Shown: positions 22,358 through 32,077 of the stretch, one piece after another
Numbering within the stretch: position 1 is the stretch's first letter
Layout of the letters: each line of letters opens with the position of its first letter
NCBI GenBank assembly: GCA_026018925.1
Contig: JAKSZU010000020.1
Location: 44,498,568-44,562,567 of the forward strand
DNA from: Tupaia tana
Lineage: Eukaryota > Chordata > Mammalia > Scandentia > Tupaiidae
Reading direction: 5' to 3'
DNA: 64,000 bases
Made by a program: the position numbers and the translations under genes
The notes under the pieces: model-generated
Database searches by the model: none
The model's input: the letters and a program-made list of their open reading frames with translations, nothing else
What the model was told of the DNA's origin: nothing

Positions 22358-22365
22358 ATGCAAAT
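22358..22365 (+). promoter_or_regulatory. Octamer motif ATGCAAAT
   Basis: Exact octamer (POU-factor binding consensus) at the upstream edge of the CCAAT array. Function is inferred from the motif only. Confidence 0.5.
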
Positions 22366-22458
22366 CTGAGGGATTCTAGCGGCCAATCAGAGAAAGGTTT
22401 CGAAGGTCAGGATTTTTGAAGGGAACCAATCATGGCAATTGTTTGCTCTCTGAGAAAC

Positions 22459-22640
22459 CTCGGCAGACTCACTGGTGCACAGCTTCCCACAGAAACATAC
22501 CAAGCACACATGCAAGATCCCAAGATCTGACAGACTAGAGAACTGGAGGAAGATCATGGCATGACCAGACTCTGTATAGGATGTTTTTCTTCCCCACCCC
22601 TTTCTTACTCCCACATGTACACTCATAAACACTATCATTA
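22459..22640 (+). repeat. SINE family B, 3' part
   Basis: Continuation of the split SINE: CACTGGTGCACAG, CCCAAGATCTGACAGAC, GATCATGGCATGACCAGACTC, then CACCCCTTT and CACATGTACACTCAT, parallel to the intact relative at 55468-55730. Confidence 0.7.
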
Positions 22641-22771
22641 ATACAGAACAAAAACGGAGCCTACTTTAAATTTAGCAATATAATAGGCTCAAAATGAAAG
22701 AATGCAAAAAGATATGAAATGCAGGCCCTACTCAAAAGAAAGCTGAATGACTAGATTAACATAAGACAAAG

Positions 22772-22960
22772 CATGGGCTGGATAGCGGTGCAATGACGCA
22801 ATGGTCTGTACGGCTGACCCACATGAGAGGGCTCCACGTCCGCGTCTGCAGCTTCCTTGAACATGCCTGATTCAGGGCTGATGAAGCTGGAGATAGATTA
22901 TGACATAGGGACCTTATTGGGGGTTATCTTTCTCTCTCACTCATGAAAGAAATAAATATA
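22772..22960 (+). repeat. SINE family C
   Basis: Head GGGCTGGATAGCGGTGCAAT, centre GCTCCACGTCCGC, GCTGATGAAGCTGGAGA, end CTCTCTCACTCATGAAAGAA and ATAAATA. The same order is seen at 39722-39892. Confidence 0.65.
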
Positions 22961-22964
22961 TTAA

Positions 22965-22967
22965 GTG

Positions 22968-23000
<33 letters not shown>

Positions 23001-23030
23001 TATACACACACACACATATGATATATATAA
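22965..23030. repeat. (TA)n/(CA)n microsatellite
   Basis: Alternating TATATA and CACACA blocks directly after the SINE tail. Confidence 0.95.
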
Positions 23031-23214
23031 GTGATAAGTGATAGACAACGTAGATATCGCAGGGAGGGAAGTTACTAGGGTAGAGGGACATTACATAATT
23101 ATAAAAAGACTAATTTACTTAGTAGACATAACAATTCTAAATGAGTATGCAACAATGCTCCAAAATACATTAGTTGAAAACTGATAAAACTGACAAATAA
23201 GAAGTTCAGGACTT

Positions 23215-23471
23215 GGGACCAGCAGTTAGCATAATGGCTGTGTCACTGAACTCCCATGTAGTAGACCGCGGTTCGAGTCCCAGACCTGGTGGCTTAAACT
23301 CACACTGGCTGCGTGTGCATGCGTGCGTGCCCAAGATCCCAAGAGAATGGAGGAGAAGGGATTGCGGCATGGCCATCCCCCTGGGAGGTGATTTCTTGCT
23401 TTCTGTCTCTCTGTCTCTCTGGCAAGCACACATGCCATATAGCAAAAAAAACCTCTCCAAAAAAAAAAAAA
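23215..23471 (+). repeat. Young family A SINE with 13-bp TSD
   Basis: GGGACCAGCAGTTAGCATAA start, B box GGTTCGAGTCCC, A tail of 14 residues. AAGTTCAGGACTT is present at 23202-23214 and 23472-23484. The 180-codon frame across this point runs from SINE into flank and is spurious. Confidence 0.95.
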
Positions 23472-23675
23472 AAGTTCAGGACTTTGACTTGATTTTTCTT
23501 GCTATCAACTCATTAACTGAGAGAAAAAATGGAAAGAAAATCAGCAAAGGCATAAAACTTAAACACACCAGTAACCAGCTGGATCTAATTAAAATTCATA
23601 GACTCTACCCAGTAACAGCAGAATTTATTTTCTCTTCAAGTATACCAAGAACATTAACCAAGATAGACAATGCTC

Positions 23676-24195
23676 CAGGGGCAGCTTGGTGGTACAGTGG
23701 TAGTGTGTGGCTTAAGCCAAGTTGGATTCATGTGAAAGATTGCATTTCAGTGTAATGGTCAATTCATACATGTTGGGACATGTGCCCAGCATCCTCACTG
23801 GTTGGGAAGGCTTGCGGTGGGGAGGTGGGGTGGACTGTGGATGGCAGCATAATATCTTGTTGAGAGTGTCTCTCTCTCTTTTTTTTTTTGGAGAGGTTTT
23901 TGCTATAGGGCGTGTGCGCTCACCAGAAAGACAGAGAGACAGAGAGATAGAAAGCGAGAAATCACCCCCCAGGGGGGATGGCCATGCCGCAATCCTTTCT
24001 CTTCCACTCTCCCCTCGGGATCTTGGGCACGCACGCACACGCGCCCGGTGTGAGTTTAAGCTGCCAGGTCTGGGATTCGAACCATGGTTGACTACGTGGG
24101 AGTCCAGTGACATAGCAATTACTATAACTGCTGGTCCTAAGAGTGTCCTTCTTATCTCTCACTATCATGAAAGAAACTTAAAAAAAAAAAAGATA
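23676..24195 (+). repeat. SINE family B, interrupted by a family A SINE
   Basis: Head GGGGCAGCTTGGTGGTACAG, middle ATGTGCCCAGCATCCTCACTGG, GGCAGCATAATATCTTGTTGAGAG, then after the insertion GAGTGTCC and CTCACTATCATGAAAGAAAC with an A tail. AGAGTGTC flanks the inserted SINE on both sides. Confidence 0.7.
23872..24138 (-). repeat. family A SINE nested in family B SINE
   Basis: Minus copy: poly-T, TTTTTGCTATAGGGCGTGTG, head ending AACTGCTGGTCC. It gives the overlapping 133-, 164- and 68-codon frames, none of them genes. Confidence 0.93.
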
Positions 24196-24286
24196 ATGTA
24201 CAGTGCCATAAAATGAAATTCAGCCAATGTTTTAAAACTTTCTTTGAATATAGTACAATTAAACTAAAACAAACCTAGTAATACAT

Positions 24287-24540
24287 TTAAAATTTTTTGC
24301 CAGAAGGTTCATGTGCTCTTTAGAGTGAGAGAGAGAAAGCACCCCTTCTCCTCATTAAGTGTGGTCATGCTGCGATTCTTTTCCTTCATTTCTCTTTCTC
24401 GTCAGGATCTTAGGCATGCATACACATGTCCACACATTTTTCAAGCTGCTGGGGCTGGTTCAAACCACAGTTGGGCAAGTGAGATTAGACACTCCATATG
24501 TACCATGCTTAACCACCACACCTCAGGGTTGGCCACCCCT
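24287..24540 (-). repeat. family A SINE, old
   Basis: Diverged minus copy ending GGGTTGGCCACCCC, with insertions around 24500. Confidence 0.72.
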
Positions 24541-24570
24541 AGAAATACAGAGTGTTAGCTGAAATAGTAA

Positions 24571-24745
24571 CGTTTAGTAGATAGAAGCTTGGACTCTCGA
24601 TTCAAATAGAAACAGATTCTGGTTCTATTATGTTTCTGAACCTTGGACAATCAATTTCTGATGACTTTGTTTCCTAACTTATAAAATGGGTTTAATAATT
24701 ATATAGACATTACAATGTTGTCAAAGAGGTAACACATTTACAAAA
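24571..24745 (+). repeat. MIR
   Basis: AGAAGCTTGGACTCTCGATTC, GATTCTGGTTCTA, GAACCTTGGACAATCA, ACTTATAAAATGGGTTTAAT: the MIR core in order, ending near GAGGTAACACAT. Confidence 0.8.
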
Positions 24746-24782
24746 GTGTTCAGGACTGTTTTTATCACATATATACATATTT

Positions 24783-24829
24783 TAAAATTTTTGCCAGAGG
24801 ATACCTGTTCTAGTTGTAGAGAGACAAAA

Positions 24830-24860
<31 letters not shown>

Positions 24861-25023
24861 AAGTGAAAAAGTACCCCCCACGAAGGGATGGTTATGTCAC
24901 AATCCCTTCTCCTTCATTCCTTTTCCCTTTTAGGATTTTGACCACACACACATGTGCCTGGAGTGTTTCTCAGGCTGCAGCACCCAGGACTCAAACCACA
25001 CAGTTGGCCACCAGCTGGTCCCT
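24783..25023 (-). repeat. family A SINE with expanded GA tract
   Basis: Minus copy: TTTTTGCCAGAGGATACC, a (GA)n expansion at 24825-24865, GGGATGGTTATG, end CCACCAGCTGGTCCC. Confidence 0.85.
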
Positions 25024-25550
25024 ACCACATGTACATATTTAACACAACTTTGCTATTGTTATGAAGAGAAAAACCCTTTACTTGAGGTGAGATAATTGAT
25101 AACAAGAGGTGGCAGCAGCTGGTTGACATAAAAATAATGAAAAGTATGATGGATTCTTTGCCATTGATCTAACATACATCATTTTAACATTTTTACTTGA
25201 ATATCACCCATTTGTCATCGTGAAAACATCTTTATTGTGGGTGACAATGGGGACTCATTTGCATTCCAGAATCAAATTTTCCCTAGCATGGGTGGACTAT
25301 ATTTTCAGGGACTGACTCAGCCATTCCCTTGACAACATCTTTTTGACTGATTAATTTGGTTGATGAAAATAGGAACCAGGATGGAGAGAAAAGATTTATT
25401 CATTCAATAAATTATAATTTAACACATTCTTTGTAGCAAGCACTATGTTAGGTAATGTGTAAATAGTACCAGAACTTATGGTCTAAAGTGGAAGTAAATA
25501 CAATACATTAGACTCCAATAAGCAGTCTTAATAAAAAGCATTGAATGCTA
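25024..25550. other. unassigned non-coding DNA
   Basis: Nothing recognised. Confidence 0.4.
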
Positions 25551-25553
25551 TGA

Positions 25554-25808
25554 CTTTTTTTTTTTTTTTTGAGAGATTTTTCCTATAGGGTGTGTGTGCT
25601 CGTTGGAGAGACAGAGAGAGACAGGAAGCGAGAAAATCATCTTTCTGGGGATATGGCCACACCATGATCCCTTCTCCATTCTCCTCTTGGGATTTTGGGC
25701 ATATATATACACGTGCCCAGTGTGAATTTCAAGCTGTTGGGTCCAGGATTTGAACCACAGCCAACTATGAGGGAGTCCAGTGCCTGATTGACTGTACCTG
25801 GGCTGGCA
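25554..25808 (-). repeat. family A SINE
   Basis: Minus copy with a 15-T tract, TTTTTCCTATAGGGTGTGTG and a TCCAGTGCCTGATT head ending near GGGCTGGCAG. Confidence 0.82.
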
Positions 25809-26042
25809 GGTGACAGGCAGGGTGGGGACCTCTCAGATGTGCTCCAGGACATTCATAATGGTGTCATAGACCCAAAGAAGATTAGAACACACTGTTACAA
25901 GCTCACCACCCAGATCATCTTTCAAATCCAGACTGCCAAAAGATTTGAAGATTCCAAAATTAGGATTTTCTCTGGTTTTCCAAGTGATTATGCTTACAAC
26001 CTTGCCAATATGACTTTAAGTATTTGTCAAAAGCTGATTTGA
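25809..26042 (+). other. Open frame of unknown origin
   Basis: A frame of 84 codons (25788-26042) starts inside the SINE and continues with mixed-composition residues such as DLSDVLQDIHNGVIDPKK. It looks protein-like, but I recognise no family and see no start in good context, splice sites or tail. It could be a fragment of an old retrocopy or chance. Confidence 0.2.
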
Positions 26043-26862
26043 GGCAAGGCCTATGTTTGTAAAAATTAGAAAATAATTTTTTAATAAGGAAAATGACTTT
26101 GAATAACTAAAATCTCTCTCTAATGCCATATTACATTGTGGTTTCCAATAATGTACAGGAAACAGGTGTCTATGACACTGTAAGACACAGAGATAGAACT
26201 CAACAGATGAAAGGGGGGATTAATAAAATCTCATGGTTGGCATGTTTAAAAATAGCTTCTCAGATTAGGGAGAGCGTAAGGAGGTAGAGTGAAAAAGGAA
26301 TTCCAGTGATTAAAATAACTAGCTTTTTGATCAGACTGAGAGAAGTGCTACTTTAATTTTGGATCCCTGTGCAACTGGTTACAAAAAAAAAAACCAAAAA
26401 AAAAAAAAAACAAACAAAAAACAACAACAATGACAGCAACAAAAAATAACCAATGAGTTAAAATTAGCATGGGCATTATTATTGGCTATCCTGTCGGGAT
26501 AGTACTTGGCCATAAAGGGGCAATTAAACATATTAAGAAGCTTGAATCAGTTTCACAAAAGGTTTCATATAGCAATGTGAAATTCCTTCTTTATGGTGGA
26601 TCTCCAAAGCTGTGAGAGCAGTGGCAAACCCATTAAAGAGAACAATAACATTTTCTGGGGTTGGCAGCATCTCATAGATTTCATGTGATTGAATTAAAAA
26701 GAATAAATCTGTGGTCTATAAAGTCAATGGACATTCTCAAAAATTAGAAGATTCCAAAGGAGAACCAAAGGACCTAATATCTGATCTCAGTTAAAATTCC
26801 ACATGAACTTTAGTATAAAGTTTTATAAAGTATGCACAGACACATTCATTCAACCCTTAAAG
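26043..26862. other. unassigned non-coding DNA with A-rich tract
   Basis: Holds a 60-bp A-rich (CAA-interrupted) stretch at 26380-26445. Otherwise nothing recognised. Confidence 0.4.
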
Positions 26863-26995
26863 AACTAGTAAAATAGGTTATTACAACCATTTTTATAGAT
26901 AATCATTATGAAGCTCAGTAGATTAAGTGATGTATGAAAGCTTAATGCTGAAAAGTGGTAGACTGGGAACTTCCTGTTTTCAGATTCTTCAGCTT
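26863..26995 (-). repeat. MIR, antisense
   Basis: TTATAGATAATCATTATGAAGCTCAG, GATTAAGTGATGTATGAAAGC and GAAAAGTGGTAGACTGGGA follow the reverse-complement order of MIR. Confidence 0.65.
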
Positions 26996-27322
26996 CATCG
27001 GAACAGGATATAATTTGGATATGTAATAATCACTACAAAAATATTGGTTAAAGATGCAAGAATTTGAAGATTACTCCTGGCTCCTGAGAACTAGGCAGGA
27101 GAGGCCAGGCCTTCAGAAGAAGATTCCTCATGGCTCCTGTGAACTAGGTGTTTCAGGGCACCTGAGAAATGAAGATTTTCTACTGATAATTCAGCCTCCA
27201 GCAGACAAGCTAGCGTGCGATCACAACAGAATGGCAAAGAGATTCTAGATCACCTCTGTCTGCTTGCTCCTGAACATTCAGACTGAACTTCAAGAATTTG
27301 AAAGAAACATACCATCCATCAG

Positions 27323-28324
27323 ATGACAAGAAATCACCACCGGATCACAAGAAATATGGGAAAGCAAGAAAATACCTCTCCTCCAAGGGAAAAGAGTAAC
27401 TGTTCTTCATCCACAAGCAGTTCAATGAAAATCATGGAAATGTCTGATAAGGAATTTAAAGCATTCATAATGTCAAAGCTAACTGAGATGGAAGAGAAGA
27501 GAGACAGTGAACTGCTAAAGAGAAAGTAGAAAGAAGTTGACGAGTTCCAGGAGATGAGGAAATTCTTGCAAGATCTAAAAGAGGAATTACACACTTTACA
27601 AAAGACTCAAACGGAACTGTTAGAAATGAAGTCTGTAATACAAGAAGTCAAAATCTCCCTTGAAAGTATTAAAAGCAGACTCAATCATTCAGAAAATAGA
27701 ATTTCAGACGTAGAAGAGAAAATAGCTGGCCTAGAAAAATCCACCATGAAGACTGAGAAAATGCCCCCAAAATTTGAGAATAATATACAAGAAATACTAG
27801 ATACCATCAAACATCCAAACATCCAGATAATTGGCATTCCAGAAGGTGAAGAGACCCATAAGGGCATTGATAATCTATTCCATGAAATCCTGCAAGAAAA
27901 CTTTCCAAGCCTAGAGAGACATTCGAAGATCCAGTCCCAAGAAATACAAAGGACCCCAAACAGAATCAACCCAAGAAGATCTTCTCCAAGACACATTATA
28001 GCCAGACTGACCAAAACCACAGACAAAGACAAGATACTAAGATTGGAAAGAGAAAAAGATCAAGTTACCTACAAAGGACATCCCATCAGGCTAACAGCAG
28101 ACCTCTCATCGGAAACAATGCGAGCGAGGAGAGAATGGGAAAATAAATTCAAAGTGTTAAGAGAGAAGCAATTTCAGCCAAGAATACTGTACCCGGCAAG
28201 ATTATCTTTCATGTAGGAAGAAAAGACAAGAACATTCTCAGATAAACAAAACCTGAAAGAGTTTACCAGCACCAGACCAGGTCTCCAAGAAGTTCTCAAG
28301 GGTGTGATACGTCAGGAAAATTAA
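27323..28324 (+). pseudogene. L1-type ORF1 of LINE copy b, two in-frame stops
   Basis: The frame has 333 codons plus a terminal TAA, interrupted only by TAG at 27527-27529 and TAG at 28214-28216. There are no frameshifts. N-terminal MTRNHHRITRNMGKQEN is a basic leader. A Ser-rich segment and MSDKEFKAFIMSKLTEMEEK lead into a coiled coil (heptads through roughly residues 70-150). An RRM-like domain includes NIQIIGIPEGEE. The C-terminal domain includes RHIIARLTKTTDKDKILR and GHPIRLTADLSSETMRARRE. These match the L1 ORF1p architecture, an RNA-binding trimer in the LINE ribonucleoprotein. The small number of disabling changes suggests a moderately recent insertion. Confidence 0.9.
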
Positions 28325-28599
28325 ATACAGACACACGGAAAGAAGAGTTCAAAAACTAAGAAAGTGGCCAACTTAATCGTAGGGAGAAGTCTGGAGTTGA
28401 ATATTATATCCCAGAATTTAATCAGGAAAATTGAACCAGAACAGAAGATAAAAGTACATGAGACTAATAGTTTCATGCACCTACCATTTGAACAGAATCC
28501 TAACCTGTTTCCTGGCTTTAAGCAAAGTTCCTTGACATTTCTTTGATTTAAGTTAAAACTGGTTTTCTTAATAGTAACGAGTGAACTCACCATTGAAAG

Positions 28600-29333
28600 T
28601 AGTTAGATTATGTAAGAAATTGTGTGATCAATACAATGTGGGTGGGAAAGGAATAGAAGACAATTGTAGACACCAGAGACAGTGGGAGAAGAAGGTGGGA
28701 AAGGACAGAGGGTCAGAAAGAGGGGTAAAAATAATTTTAGGAACTAGAAATGGAAAATTTTTCATAATAATATGCATGATTAAGTCACTATGCAGTATAT
28801 TCTGGATGGGAAATCACATTTTGTATGCTGTGATGATGCTTAGGAAAGAATGTAAGTTAAGTTACAAAAAAAAAGTTTCAGAAAAAAAATATCTATTCAA
28901 TGACTGCAGTAAGATATATAGCCCCAGCTAGGTGCTACTTTATAGAATGCCTAAAGTTAGACTTGTGTTCATGGAAATGTATATATTAGCTGTGTTTGCT
29001 ATGAAAATATTTAGATTAATTAAGGTCTTCAGTAATTCAATAAAATGTGGGGGGAAAACAGTATAGAAAGCAAACATAGATACCAGAGACAGTGTGAGAG
29101 GAGAGTGGGAGATGGCAGAGGTAAGAGATAGGGAATCAAGGATGGGGGAAAAAAAGCAAAACATACAAAAACCAAGAAATGGAAAATTATTTGCTGACAA
29201 TAACATGTTTGTTGATGTGCTTGATTGAGACAATATACAGTGTACTCTGGGTGGAAAATCTCATTTTGTATGCTGTAATGATGTACAGTGAATAAATGCA
29301 AATAAATAAATTTAAATTTAAAAAATTTTTAAA
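28600..29333 (+). repeat. Duplicated unit in the LINE 3' UTR
   Basis: Unit 1 (about 28600-28870) and unit 2 (about 29020-29300) share blocks in order: CAATAAAATGTGG-like, AGACACCAGAGACAGTG / AGATACCAGAGACAGTG, GTGGGAGA-G, GAAATGGAAAATT, TGGATGGGAAATCACATTTTG / TGGGTGGAAAATCTCATTTTG, TATGCTGTGATGATG / TATGCTGTAATGATG. A run AAAAAAAAAGTTTCAG follows unit 1, as if it had once been a 3' end. Confidence 0.82.
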
Positions 29334-29395
29334 AAAGATGCAAGAATTTGCCACAACTTTTAGAGATTCCACTCCTATATAAACATCAAGTAAAT

Positions 29396-29651
29396 TTTTT
29401 TGAGAGAGATTTTTGCTAGAGAGTGCATGCACTTGCTGGAGAAACAGAGAGAGAGAGAGACAGAAAGCGAAAAATCACCCCTCGGGGGAATGGCTATGCT
29501 GCAATTTCTTCTCCTCCATGCTCCTCTCAGGATCTTGGGCATGCATGCACATGCGCCCGGTGTGTGTTTTAAGTAGCTGGTTCCGGGACTCAAACCATAG
29601 TCAACTATGTGGGAGTATAGCGACATAACCATTATGACATTTGCTGGTCCC
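29396..29651 (-). repeat. family A SINE with short TSD
   Basis: Minus copy with CAAGTAA on both sides (about 29388-29394 and 29654-29660). Head ends TTTGCTGGTCCCC. Confidence 0.88.
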
Positions 29652-29671
29652 CCAAGTAATTGTTATTTTTT

Positions 29672-29909
29672 AAATTTTAAAGTTTAATTTTTATTTTTGA
29701 TTGCCAGAGAGAGTGCGTGCTTCTGAGAGAGAGAAAAACATCCCCGTGGAGCACGGTCATGCTGCACCACCTCCCTTCACTTCTCTACCCATCAGGATTT
29801 CAAACCCCCTACACATGGACCTGATATGATTTTCAAGTTGCCTGGTTATGATTCGAACTGTGGGCCGTGTGGGGGTCAGTTTAATCACGGAACTCTAAGG
29901 CCAGCCTCC
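29672..29909 (-). repeat. family A SINE, old
   Basis: Diverged minus copy: TTTTGATTGCCAGAGAG, CATCCCCGTGGAGCACGG, end CTAAGGCCAGCCTCC. Confidence 0.72.
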
Positions 29910-30073
29910 AAGGAATTTTTTGTTGGGTATAGGTTATACCTTGAGATCAAGTTCTTTGGTATGGTAAAGGCAAATAACTAATTAGATTAATTACAATCTA
30001 TAAATGGCATCGTAAGCTCTCATTTTTGTTTTATGTTCACAGAAAATATCTTACTATATAAAAATTTGAAGAC

Positions 30074-30330
30074 AGAGACCAGTAGATGGCTTACTGGTTA
30101 CATCATTGCACTCTCACATGGCCAACTGTGGTTTGAGTCTCAGACCTGGTGGCTTGAACCTCTTGCTGGGTACGTGTACGTGCGTGCCCAAAATCCTGAG
30201 AGGAGATTGGAGAAGGGATTGCGGTGTGGCCATCCTTCCTGGGGGTGACTTCTTGCTTCCTGTCTCTCTGTCTCTTTCTGTCTCAGGCAAGTGCATGTAC
30301 CCTATAGCGAAAATCTCTCAAAAAAATTGA
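30074..30330 (+). repeat. family A SINE
   Basis: Plus copy: GAGACCAGTAGATGGCTTAC, end ACCCTATAGCGAAAATCTC. Confidence 0.88.
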
Positions 30331-30412
30331 AAATAAAGATAAACTGAAAGAACCAACACCTAAATTCTTATTCAGAGAATTCACTGATAATTTTTTTTTT
30401 AAATTGGCTTGA

Positions 30413-30582
30413 GGGGCTGGCAGATGGCATGGTGGTTAAGGGTGGTGGACTCCCACATGGCCTACCATGGTTTGAGTCCCAGACCTGGTGGCTTGCTTTC
30501 TCACTTTCCCTCTCTCTCTCTGTCCCTCTCTGGTCAAAGCAAAAATAAATAAATAAAGTTAAATAAAATAATAAAAAAAAAA
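30413..30582 (+). repeat. Short-form SINE nested in the tail of another SINE
   Basis: Plus short variant flanked by AAATTGGCTTGA (30401-30412 and about 30583-30594), a target-site duplication. It sits at the tail end of the minus SINE that follows. Confidence 0.9.
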
Positions 30583-30589
30583 TTGGCTT

Positions 30590-30815
30590 GAAGGGTGCAT
30601 GTGCTCTCCAGAAAAGCAGAGAGAGAAAGACAGAAGGTGAGAAAGCACCCCCTCCATGGGGAGGTCATGCTGCAATCTCTTCTCCTTTCAGGATTTGGGG
30701 CACATAAACACACACGTGTCCAGCATGTTTTTCAAGCCACCAGATCTGGGACACAAACTGCACAGTTAGCCACGTGGGATCCAGTCGTCTTAACTACCAC
30801 ACCACTGGTTGGTTC
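30590..30815 (-). repeat. family A SINE hosting the previous insertion
   Basis: Minus copy, somewhat shortened: GGGTGCATGTGCTCTCC, CACCCCCTCCATGGGG, end CCACTGGTTGGTTC. The 112-codon frame starting inside is spurious. Confidence 0.82.
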
Positions 30816-30867
30816 ACTGATACATTTTAGTGTGTATCTTTCAAGTGTTTCATGTAAGTTTCATTAT

Positions 30868-30935
30868 ATAGATATATATACACACACACCTATATATATA
30901 TATGTACACACACACACACCCCTATATATATAATC
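30868..30935. repeat. (TA)n/(CA)n microsatellite
   Basis: Alternating TATATA and ACACAC blocks. Confidence 0.93.
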
Positions 30936-31024
30936 ATACCACTGTATATATACATTTATAAACTAAAATATATACTTAAGTGAGACATACATCTCTAAAC
31001 AAATATATATTTAAAATATATGTG

Positions 31025-31285
31025 CCAGGACCAGCAGATGACACAATGGTTACATTGCTGGATTCCCATGTAGTTGACCGTGGTTTGAATCCTGGACACA
31101 GTGGCTGAAAACTCACTCCGGGTGTATGTACATGCATGTCCAAAATCCTGAAAGGAGAATGGAGGAGAAGGGATTGCAGCGTGGCCATCCCCACTGAGGG
31201 GTTATTCTTGCTTTTTGTCTCTCTGTCTCTTTCTGTCTCTCCAGGGAGCGCAAGTACCCTATAGCAAAAATTTCTCTAAAAAAAA
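31025..31285 (+). repeat. family A SINE
   Basis: Plus copy: CAGGACCAGCAGATGACACAA, end ACCCTATAGCAAAAATTTCTC with an A-rich tail. Confidence 0.9.
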
Positions 31286-31554
31286 ATAGAATAAAATAAA
31301 ATAAATGTACTTTTAATTTATATATGCATGTAAATATATTTATATACATACATATACAAAATAAAATAATGGAGGCTATTCTATATATTCTGGTTTTAAA
31401 AATCTGTCATGGACATATTTCTATTCATTAAATATATTTCTACAACTTAATTTTCTATGACAACAATGTTGGACACCTTAGATTGTTAGTACAAACAATA
31501 CTGAGGTGAACATCCTTGTAATTTTAGCTTTGCCTAAAATCTTAATTATTTTTA

Positions 31555-31742
31555 AAAATAATTATTTTATTTAATTTTTAAATTATTATCATTACTTTAA
31601 TTTTCGATAGGGCTCATACACTCACGAGAGAGAGAGGGAGAGAGATGGAAAGTGAGAAAGCAAGCCACCAGGTCCAGAACTTGAACCGTGGTTGGCCATG
31701 TGGGAGTCCAGCATCTTAGCTACCATGCCACCTGTGGTCCCC
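31555..31742 (-). repeat. Short-form family A SINE
   Basis: Minus short variant: AATTTTCGATAGGGCTCA, GAAAGTGAGAAAGCAAGCCACC, end CCACCTGTGGTCCCC. Confidence 0.86.
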
Positions 31743-31918
31743 TTAGTTATTTTCTTAAGGCCAATATCTAGGAGTGAGTCTTGATAAATGATGACAAGTT
31801 GTCCTCCAGGGTGTGCTTCCACGAACAGTGTGTACGAGACACATGGTGGAAATGCAATAAATGTTTGTTATGGGACCGAATAGAAGAAAAAGCAAAAGAA
31901 TAAAGATTTTGCTCATCA

Positions 31919-32060
31919 GGGCTGGCAGGTGGCCTGGAGGTTAAGGCGCTGGACTCCCACATGGTTAACCATGGTTCAAATCCTGGACCTGGCAGCTAAC
32001 TTTTTTACTCTCTCTCTGGTCAAATTAATAATAAATAAATTTAAATAAATAATTCTTAAA
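31919..32060 (+). repeat. Short-form family A SINE with TSD
   Basis: Plus short variant flanked by AAAGATTTTGCTCATCA and a near-identical AAAGGATTTTGTTCATCA after the A-rich tail. Confidence 0.9.
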
Positions 32061-32077
32061 AAAGGATTTTGTTCATC

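Larger units (their letters stand above)
21857..22453 (-). mobile_element. LTR-like promoter-bearing insertion splitting a SINE
   Basis: About 600 bp, GC-richer than its surroundings, inserted between the two halves of a family B SINE. GAAAC at 21851-21855 and 22454-22458 may be the target-site duplication. On the minus strand it reads: octamer relic, a tandem array of CCAAT boxes, a TATA box, then a region rich in GACGAC repeats. This order fits an LTR read leftwards. No AATAAA is visible downstream of the TATA box, and the outer end is not a clean TG/CA, so the class is uncertain. No viral coding sequence is present. Confidence 0.6.
27067..29333 (+). mobile_element. Complete ORF1-only LINE (HAL1 type), copy b
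   Basis: A 2.27-kb insertion bounded by a perfect 17-bp target-site duplication, AAAGATGCAAGAATTTG at 27050-27066 and 29334-29350. It has a 5' UTR of 256 bp (27067-27322), an L1-type ORF1 (27323-28324) and a 3' UTR of about 1 kb, ending A-rich. No ORF2, endonuclease or reverse-transcriptase coding follows ORF1. Because the duplication encloses the whole element, the lack of ORF2 is original to the inserted RNA and is not a later deletion. Such elements depend on L1 ORF2p in trans. The 3' UTR carries two diverged copies of one unit. Confidence 0.88.

Noticed and set aside
23213-23755. 180-codon open frame
   Set aside because: It starts in a family A SINE and runs on into unrelated flank and the head of another SINE.
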